10,934 nucleotides of DNA, from positions 1 through 10,934 of the forward strand of contig DDIS01000191.1 of NCBI GenBank assembly GCA_002338615.1, in the 5' to 3' direction. The first letter of the stretch is position 1. Every line of letters starts with the position of its first letter. This DNA comes from Proteobacteria bacterium UBA1844. Lineage in GTDB: Bacteria; Pseudomonadota; Gammaproteobacteria; Steroidobacterales; Woeseiaceae. The position numbers and the translations under genes are program-made. Below, piece after piece: positions 5,956-10,934 of the stretch. Below the pieces are notes generated by a model. It saw only the letters and a program-made list of their open reading frames with translations, ran no database searches and had not been told where the DNA came from.

Positions 5956-7779
5956 CTAATCTTCCAGCAAAAAGCTCCGCAACTGATCCGAGCGGGTCGG
6001 GTGACGCAGCTTGCGCAGTGCCTTGGCTTCTATCTGGCGAATACGTTCGCGTGTTACATCGAACTGCTTGCCGACTTCCTCGAGCGTGTGGTCCGTATTC
6101 ATGTCGATACCAAAACGCATGCGCAATACTTTCGCTTCGCGCGGAGTAAGACCCGCGAGTACCGAGTGCGTAGTTTCTCTCAGGCCTTGCGAGGTTGCCG
6201 ACTCAACCGGTGAATGGACTGTCGTGTCCTCGATGAAATCGCCCAGATGCGAATCTTCATCGTCGCCAATTGGCGTTTCCATCGAAATAGGCTCTTTTGC
6301 AATCTTGAGTACCTTGCGTACCTTGTCTTCGGGCATCTCCATGCGTTCGGCCAATTCATCGGGCAGCGGTTCGCGGCCCATCTCCTGCAGCATCTGCCGG
6401 GAAATGCGGTTCAGCTTGTTGATCGTTTCGATCATGTGCACCGGGATACGGATAGTACGGGCCTGGTCCGCGATCGAGCGCGTAATTGCCTGGCGAATCC
6501 ACCAGGTGGCGTAGGTCGAAAACTTGTAGCCGCGACGGTATTCGAACTTGTCGACCGCCTTCATCAGGCCGATGTTTCCTTCCTGGATCAGGTCGAGGAA
6601 CTGTAAGCCACGATTTGTGTATTTTTTCGCGATTGAAATGACGAGGCGCAGGTTGGCTTCCACCATTTCTTTTTTCGCGCGCCGCGCTTTCGCTTCACCG
6701 ATCGACATTTGTCGATTGATTTCCTTGATCTCGGCAATGGACAGGCGTGTGTCCTGTTCCACAGCGAGCAACTTGCGTTGCGCACGCAGGATGTCGTCCT
6801 TGAGCTTGGCAAGAATGGATGAGTGCTTACGCTTTGCGCGAATATGTTTGTCAACCCATTTCAGGTTGGTTTCACTCTTCGGGAAACTGGACAGGAAATC
6901 CTTGCGCGGCATGTGCGCGTCACGCACACAAATACGCATTACCAGGCGTTCCTGGGTGCGAATGACCGCAACCGCATCGCGCAGGTTCCGAACCAGCGCG
7001 TCAAACAACTTCGGCGCGAGCTTGAGCTCCATCAGCTGATCAGCAAGGTCTGCGAGGATCTTCTTCGTTCGCTTGTCCTTGTAGCCGTGTTCCTCGATCG
7101 ATTTGAGCGAGCGATTGTGCAATCTTCGAATGACCTTGAAGCGCGCTTCGACTTCCTCCGGATCCGGCCCGGTATCGATGACTACTTCTTCGTCGTCGTC
7201 GTCATCGTCGGATTTTTGCTGCGGCGGTTTGATCTCGTCGGGTGCATTCGGGTCGATAAAGCCGACCAGCAGGTCCTGCATGCGCGTGTCGCCCGCGCTG
7301 ACCGCGTCAGCAACCAGCAGCAGCGCATCAATCGTCGGCGGAAAGTGCGCCATGTGATATTTGACCTGGTTCAGGCCGTCTTCGATGCGCTTGGCAATTT
7401 CGATTTCGCCCTGGCGCGTCAGTAGTTCGACGGTACCCATCTCTCGCATGTACATGCGCACGGGGTCGGTTGTACGACCGAATTCGGCATCAACGCTGGC
7501 GAGGGCCGCTTCGGCCTCTTCAACGGCTTCATCGTCCGTAGCAGCGGCGTCGGACAACACGAGCGACTCGGCATCCGGCGCTTTCTCATGCACCGTAATA
7601 CCCATGTCGTTAATCATGTTGACGATGTCCTCGATCTGTTCCGGATCGACGATGTCATTCGGCAAGCTATCGTTAACCTCTGCATAGGTCAGGTAGCCTT
7701 GCTCCTTGCCGCGGGCAATTAAATTCTTTAACTGTTGAACCTGTTTATTGCCGCCAATCATTGCTCGTTTTTCGCTCAA
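5956..7779 (-). CDS. rpoD: RNA polymerase primary sigma factor sigma-70
   Basis: From the chosen start the product is 607 aa, close to the usual 613-617. Region 1.1 includes [15 protein letters not shown] (about 23-37); region 1.2 has [12 protein letters not shown] (about 104-115); a non-conserved insert follows, including six consecutive Asp (191-196). Region 2 starts at [16 protein letters not shown] (372) and includes the -10 recognition segment around [14 protein letters not shown] (about 421-434). Region 4 has [14 protein letters not shown] (544-557) and the -35 binding helix in [18 protein letters not shown]. It directs RNA polymerase to housekeeping promoters. It is the last protein gene of the rpsU operon. 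The TTG at 7779 is chosen because GGAGG sits at 7794-7790, 10 nt upstream; ATG 7761 matches the family N-terminus better but lacks a ribosome site, and TTG 7809 would place that GGAGG inside the gene. Confidence 0.95.
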   Translation of the reverse strand: MSEKRAMIGGNKQVQQLKNLIARGKEQGYLTYAEVNDSLPNDIVDPEQIEDIVNMINDMGITVHEKAPDAESLVLSDAAATDDEAVEEAEAALASVDAEFGRTTDPVRMYMREMGTVELLTRQGEIEIAKRIEDGLNQVKYHMAHFPPTIDALLLVADAVSAGDTRMQDLLVGFIDPNAPDEIKPPQQKSDDDDDDEEVVIDTGPDPEEVEARFKVIRRLHNRSLKSIEEHGYKDKRTKKILADLADQLMELKLAPKLFDALVRNLRDAVAVIRTQERLVMRICVRDAHMPRKDFLSSFPKSETNLKWVDKHIRAKRKHSSILAKLKDDILRAQRKLLAVEQDTRLSIAEIKEINRQMSIGEAKARRAKKEMVEANLRLVISIAKKYTNRGLQFLDLIQEGNIGLMKAVDKFEYRRGYKFSTYATWWIRQAITRSIADQARTIRIPVHMIETINKLNRISRQMLQEMGREPLPDELAERMEMPEDKVRKVLKIAKEPISMETPIGDDEDSHLGDFIEDTTVHSPVESATSQGLRETTHSVLAGLTPREAKVLRMRFGIDMNTDHTLEEVGKQFDVTRERIRQIEAKALRKLRHPTRSDQLRSFLLED

Positions 7780-7866
7780 GACGAAACGACCTCCGGTTAA
7801 AAAATGCAAACGACCAAGTGTACTAAACCATCCTGGCTCAATCTATGACTAATTCTGCCTGCGTTG

Positions 7867-7897
7867 GTTGCACACCAGCTTTGCGCGCGTGCACAAC
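7867..7897 (-). other. Hairpin in the dnaG-rpoD intercistronic region
   Basis: In RNA sense, GTTGTGCAC (7897-7889) can pair with GTGTGCAAC (7875-7867): nine pairs including two G-U, around a 13-nt loop. It begins 6 nt after the dnaG stop. The E. coli dnaG-rpoD spacer contains an RNA processing site, so a similar role in adjusting primase versus sigma levels is possible, but that is inference. No T-run follows. Confidence 0.4.
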
Positions 7898-7903
7898 GGT
7901 TTC

Positions 7904-9652
7904 CTAAACCCGGCCAAGCTGCCTGAGTTCCGCTTTCTCATCCTCACTCAAGCTGCTAACTCGTTGTTTAGCAATCAAAACTTCAACATGTTCCCGCCGC
8001 GCCGCCTGGGCAATCTGAACCAGGCATTCGCCGAGTTCGGCCGCGGCATCAAACTCTTCGTCGTCCGGTAGTTCAGCTGCTGCGAGCTTGCCAAGGTGCT
8101 TGCCGGACTCGAGGTGTCGCCAGCGCTCCAGCAGGCCCGCAGTCGTCATATGGGGTTCCTCACGCACTGTTTCAATAAGGCCCGCCAAAAGATCGATACC
8201 GGGCCGGTTTACCCCCGCCAGCTGTTCCGGGTCAATTTGCAGGGCAGCGGCGGGATAGTTCAACAGCAGTGTGATGGCTTTTCTTACGACGGACGGTTTG
8301 CCGCGGGCATCGCGCCGACGGGCCAGCGCAATGGCCGGATGAATTGCGTTCAGGCGCTGCCTGCCTGCCGGATCCGAGGCCAGGTTGCGTTCGAGTTTCT
8401 CCGTTGCAAGCCCGACTGTTTTGGCCAGCGATTCCAGCAGAATATCGCGATAAACGCCATGCGGAATTTTGGCGACGAGCGGTTTGGCAAGCTCTGCAAA
8501 TCGTGCCTTGCCATCGACGCTGGCCAGGTCGACCTGGCGGGTCAATTCGCCGGTGAGAAAATCTGCCAGTAACAATCCGCTGTCCAGTGCCGCAATGAAT
8601 GCGTCGGCGCCGTGTGTATTGACATAGCTGTCCGGGTCCTGCCCATCCGGCAGGAACACAAAGCGAACTTGCCGGCCCTCACGAATGTGGGGCAGTGCGG
8701 TTTCGAGCGCGCGCCAGGCGGCCTGCCTGCCAGCCCTGTCGCCGTCGAAACAAAATGCCACGTTGTCACTAAGCCGAAACAGGCGATTAAGGTGGTCCGC
8801 GGTTGTCGCTGTGCCTAACGTCGCAACTGCGAAATCGATACCGTTTCGCGCCAGTGCAACGACGTCCATATAGCCCTCAACGACCACCAGCCGTTCAATC
8901 TGTCGCAATGCCTGGCGCGCTTCCCAAAGGCCATAGAGCTCACTGCCTTTATGAAACAATACGGTCTCAGGCGAATTGAGGTACTTCGGTTCTTCATCAC
9001 CCGTCGTCCTGCCGCCGAAGCCGATGCAACGACCGCGCGTGTCGCGGATCGGAAAAACAATCCGGTTCCGAAAACGGTCGTAGTGGCGCCCGTTATCCTT
9101 TCGGATAACCAGGCCAGTCGCGAGTAGTCTATCGATCGTGGTATCGGATCCGCCAAACTTGTCGAGCAGGTTGCTCCAGCCATCCGGAGCGAACCCGATA
9201 CCAAAACGTTGCGCCGTCACGCCGTCAATACCGCGTTGCTTGAGGTAGTCGACGGCAGGGGCATGCTCACGCAGACAGTGCTGCCAGTGCTTTTCGACCT
9301 TGCCGAGCAGTGCGAACAGCTCATCGTAGCGTTGTGCCGGCTTGTCACTTTCGTTACGCGGTACTTCCACCCCCATCGAATTCGCGAGGCTTTCAATCGC
9401 CTCGATGAAGTTCATGTGATCAAAATCCATCAGGAAGCTCACGGCGGTACCGTGTGCGCCGCAACCGAAGCAATGGTAAAAGCCCTTCGCCGGGCTCACG
9501 GTAAATGACGCGGACTTCTCATCGTGAAAGGGACAGCAGGCTTTGAACTCCCGGCCGGCTTTTTTCAATGGCACACGGCGGCCGACCACTTCGACAATGT
9601 CGGCGCGGGCCACGAGGTCGTCAATAAAATCTTGCGGAATCAGTCCGGCCAT
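7904..9652 (-). CDS. dnaG: DNA primase
   Basis: The product is 582 aa, the normal size for DnaG, and makes RNA primers at the replication fork. The N-terminal zinc-binding domain has C40, H43, C61 and C64 in CCPFHDEK and HCFGCGAHG. The polymerase core has the family words RFRNRIVFPI (about 193-202) and GFGGR (211-215). The TOPRIM fold shows catalytic E259 in VVVEGYMDV, then the acidic DGD at 303-305 and DGQDPD at 336-341, which bind metal. The C-terminal region from about 430 is the variable part that contacts the DnaB helicase. Start ATG 9652 gives the conserved MAGLIPQDFIDDLV N-terminus; its ribosome site is weak (AGAG, 4 nt away), consistent with low primase output. It follows yqeY by 132 nt and precedes rpoD by about 125 nt in the macromolecular-synthesis operon. 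Confidence 0.96.
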   Translation of the reverse strand: MAGLIPQDFIDDLVARADIVEVVGRRVPLKKAGREFKACCPFHDEKSASFTVSPAKGFYHCFGCGAHGTAVSFLMDFDHMNFIEAIESLANSMGVEVPRNESDKPAQRYDELFALLGKVEKHWQHCLREHAPAVDYLKQRGIDGVTAQRFGIGFAPDGWSNLLDKFGGSDTTIDRLLATGLVIRKDNGRHYDRFRNRIVFPIRDTRGRCIGFGGRTTGDEEPKYLNSPETVLFHKGSELYGLWEARQALRQIERLVVVEGYMDVVALARNGIDFAVATLGTATTADHLNRLFRLSDNVAFCFDGDRAGRQAAWRALETALPHIREGRQVRFVFLPDGQDPDSYVNTHGADAFIAALDSGLLLADFLTGELTRQVDLASVDGKARFAELAKPLVAKIPHGVYRDILLESLAKTVGLATEKLERNLASDPAGRQRLNAIHPAIALARRRDARGKPSVVRKAITLLLNYPAAALQIDPEQLAGVNRPGIDLLAGLIETVREEPHMTTAGLLERWRHLESGKHLGKLAAAELPDDEEFDAAAELGECLVQIAQAARREHVEVLIAKQRVSSLSEDEKAELRQLGRV

Positions 9653-9784
9653 ATAACTCTAACGGCGCTTACGGGCCTTTGGGGTTGCCAGCTGCATACG
9701 ATTGTGGTCGCGGCAATTAGCTGGACAGGACACTGGTTTCAAACAGCATAGCGTTTTTGAGGAGAACCGCCAGTCAGGCAAGTT

Positions 9785-10228
9785 TCACGCCAATAGTGCC
9801 TTTACGCGCGCACCAACCACGCCCATGTCCGCCTTGCCCGCCGCTTCCGACTTGATGGCGGCCATAACCTTGCCCATATCGCGAATGCTGCTGGCACCGG
9901 TTGATTTGATGGTCGCGACCAGCAGCGCATCCAGCTCTTCCGGACTTAATTGCTCGGGCAGGTAGTCCTCGATTACCTTGAGCTCGGCGCGCTCGATGTC
10001 GGCCAGGTCTTCACGCTGGCCACGCACAAATTGCTCGATCGAGTCGCGGCGTTGCTTGACGGCTTTCTCAAGTACGGCGAGCGTCGCTGCGTCGTCGAGC
10101 TCCTTGCGGGAGTCGACTTCAATACGCTTGATGTCGGCCAGCATCAGGCGAATCACTTTCAGCCGATCCTTGTTGCCGGCTTTCAGCGCCGTCTTCATGT
10201 CTTCAGTCAGGCGTGCTTTAAGCGACAT
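9785..10228 (-). CDS. yqeY: GatB/YqeY domain protein
   Basis: This 147-aa protein covers the whole YqeY family, a stand-alone relative of the C-terminal tRNA-binding domain of the GatB subunit of the tRNA-dependent amidotransferase. Recognisable family segments are MKTALKAGNKDRLKVIRLM near the N-terminus, RRDSIEQF, AELKVIEDYLPEQLSPEEL in the middle, MGKVM and GKADMGVVG near the end. Its helical C-terminal half resembles the GatB tail; the actual function is unknown. The ATG at 10228 is chosen because it gives the conserved MSLKARLTEDM start with a short GAG 6 nt upstream; reading further upstream to 10333 adds 35 residues without family similarity. It sits between rpsU and dnaG, as in many gamma- and betaproteobacteria. 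Confidence 0.92.
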   Translation of the reverse strand: MSLKARLTEDMKTALKAGNKDRLKVIRLMLADIKRIEVDSRKELDDAATLAVLEKAVKQRRDSIEQFVRGQREDLADIERAELKVIEDYLPEQLSPEELDALLVATIKSTGASSIRDMGKVMAAIKSEAAGKADMGVVGARVKALLA

Positions 10229-10364
10229 TGTGGACTCGAAAGATGGCGTTATGCCTTTAGGGTGGGGTGGGGCGCCTGGCTCTGCGATCAGTACCGTTGT
10301 TGGCACCTTGTGATGATGTTCGCGGCTGGGCAAGGGTGCTTTGGCTTCGCTCAGACGCTGCTGC

Positions 10365-10580
10365 TCAATATAAACGCTTTCGCTTGGAGTCTTCCCGTGA
10401 GATACGCTTTAAGTGACGCTTAACGGCCGCTGCTTTCTTACGCTTGCGTTCCTGGGTCGGCTTCTCATAAAACTCGCGGCGACGAAGCTCGGTCAATACG
10501 CCGGCCTTTTCGCAGGCGCGTTTGAAACGGCGCAGGGCTGCGTCAAAATATTCATTTTCTTTAACACGTACGCTTGGCAT
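10365..10580 (-). CDS. rpsU: 30S ribosomal protein S21
   Basis: The product is 71 aa, exactly the usual length for S21. It starts [21 protein letters not shown], contains [20 protein letters not shown] and ends with a very basic tail ([14 protein letters not shown]). S21 sits on the 30S platform near the 3' end of 16S rRNA and helps initiation by natural mRNAs. It is the first gene of the operon, 62 nt downstream of the -10 box given separately. The ribosome site is short (GGA, about 7 nt upstream). A 136-nt gap separates it from yqeY; in E. coli a terminator in the equivalent place lowers downstream expression, but here only an imperfect stem CACCCTTG/CAAGGTG is visible. Confidence 0.96.
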   Translation of the reverse strand: MPSVRVKENEYFDAALRRFKRACEKAGVLTELRRREFYEKPTQERKRKKAAAVKRHLKRISREDSKRKRLY

Positions 10581-10610
10581 GTGATTCCACGGATCCTTCA
10601 GACATAAGAA

Positions 10611-10628
10611 TCCCGGCTATAGCCGGGA
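10611..10628. promoter_or_regulatory. Perfect 18-bp palindrome in the rpsU leader
   Basis: TCCCGGCTATAGCCGGGA is its own reverse complement. It lies just after the predicted rpsU transcription start, so it could be a 5' leader hairpin or a dimeric operator. A second CCGGCT lies at the predicted 5' end of the leader (RNA sense, about 10639-10634) and could compete for pairing with the same AGCCGG. It does not match the LexA box known upstream of E. coli rpsU. Its role is unknown. Confidence 0.5.
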
Positions 10629-10641
10629 CACGGAGCCGGCC

Positions 10642-10669
10642 ATTATACTGGTCTGGTGGCCTATTTCAA
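10642..10669 (-). promoter_or_regulatory. Sigma-70 promoter of the rpsU operon
   Basis: On the minus strand TTGAAA (10669-10664, five of six) is separated by 16 nt from a perfect TATAAT (10647-10642). The start is expected near 10635, giving a leader of about 55 nt before rpsU. This is the best promoter in the window and suits a highly expressed ribosomal protein operon that also carries dnaG and rpoD. Confidence 0.75.
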
Positions 10670-10705
10670 ACCCGGATTTAAGGGCCCCGGAGCAGGAGTC
10701 GATCA

Positions 10706-10934
10706 ATGAATGTCCTCGGCATTGAAACCAGTTGCGACGAGACTGGTATCGCCCTCTACAGTACCGAGGGTGGCCTGCTCGCGCATGCATTGCACAGCCA
10801 GGTCGACCTGCACGCTGTTTACGGCGGAGTGGTGCCGGAGATCGCCTCGCGCGACCACCTGCGCCGCATGCTGCCACTGATCGAGCAGGTTATGGCGGCC
10901 GCCGGGTTAGAGCGGCCGGATGCGATCGCGCACA
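10706..10934 (+). CDS. tsaD: tRNA threonylcarbamoyladenosine synthase subunit TsaD, 5' part
   Basis: Only the first 76 codons are present; the gene runs off the right edge. The N-terminus [18 protein letters not shown] and the later [31 protein letters not shown] are diagnostic of TsaD (formerly Gcp/YgjD). With TsaB and TsaE it transfers threonylcarbamoyl from the AMP intermediate to A37 of tRNAs that read ANN codons, in the cytoplasm. The metal-binding HxxxH lies beyond the window. AGGAG at 10694-10698, 7 nt before the ATG, fixes the start. It is divergent from rpsU, a conserved arrangement. Its modification target A37 is the first base of the 3' exon in the split tRNA-Ile gene nearby. Confidence 0.95.
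   Translation, partial: MNVLGIETSCDETGIALYSTEGGLLAHALHSQVDLHAVYGGVVPEIASRDHLRRMLPLIEQVMAAAGLERPDAIAH

Noticed and set aside
5764..6213. 149-codon + strand frame overlapping the rpoD 3' end
   Set aside because: It is mostly antisense to conserved rpoD region 4 and shows no ribosome site or family resemblance.
6214..7687. Several + strand frames of 100-200 codons
   Set aside because: All are shadows of rpoD, arising from its codon bias; none has a recognisable domain.
8096..8572. 158-codon + strand frame
   Set aside because: Antisense to dnaG, no ribosome site and no recognised motif.
9659..9697. 12-codon basic frame (MQLATPKARKRR) ending 6 nt before dnaG, minus strand
   Set aside because: Position is suggestive of a leader peptide, but there is no ribosome site and so short a frame is likely by chance; conservation would be needed.
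10229..10333. N-terminal extension of the YqeY-family gene
   Set aside because: The extra 35 residues are proline and histidine rich, unlike the family, and ATG 10228 gives the conserved start.
10644..10649. TATACT as a -10 box for tsaD on the + strand
   Set aside because: No acceptable -35 lies 16-18 nt upstream; the same bases form a better -10 on the minus strand for rpsU.

Overview
The window reads as ordinary chromosome from a moderately GC-rich gammaproteobacterium. The evidence is the macromolecular-synthesis operon rpsU-yqeY-dnaG-rpoD, the divergent tsaD, and a ygiW-like gene beside a QseBC-type two-component pair. I cannot name the genus.

Left half (about 1-5365, + strand): a small secreted OB-fold protein of the YgiW family (110-463) is followed by an OmpR-type response regulator (667-1323), which overlaps its sensor kinase by 4 nt (1320-2624). 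A TonB-dependent outer-membrane receptor follows after 34 nt (2659-4776), then a small DoxX-family membrane protein (4947-5318). This looks like an envelope-sensing and uptake module. Spaced TAATGT repeats just before ygiW are a candidate regulator site. A strong hairpin at 5336-5365 separates this block from the opposite-strand block.

Right half (about 5436-10669, - strand): reading leftwards, a near-consensus sigma-70 promoter (10642-10669) drives rpsU, yqeY, dnaG and rpoD. After a 211-nt spacer with no clear promoter or terminator comes a tRNA gene. tsaD starts on the other strand at 10706 and runs off the window.

Main discovery: the tRNA gene (5436-5744, - strand) is split. Its exons make a complete 77-nt tRNA with anticodon CAU and tRNA-Ile2 features (C4-G69, C5-G68, encoded CCA). 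A 232-nt insertion lies immediately 3' of the anticodon (5476-5707). It carries a group I intron core: P1 with the CAU exon paired to a GUG guide, P2 with a GAAA loop, P3, P4, P5, P6, P7, P8, P9 with a GAAA loop, and a terminal G. It has no room for a homing endonuclease. Host tRNA and insertion site match the well-known Azoarcus tRNA-Ile(CAU) intron, but this copy has an extra hairpin domain between P7 and P3.

No non-coding stretch exceeds 300 nt. The larger gaps (464-666, 4777-4946, 5745-5955, 10229-10364) hold nothing convincing beyond the sites listed. No CRISPR array, insertion sequence or phage gene was seen.
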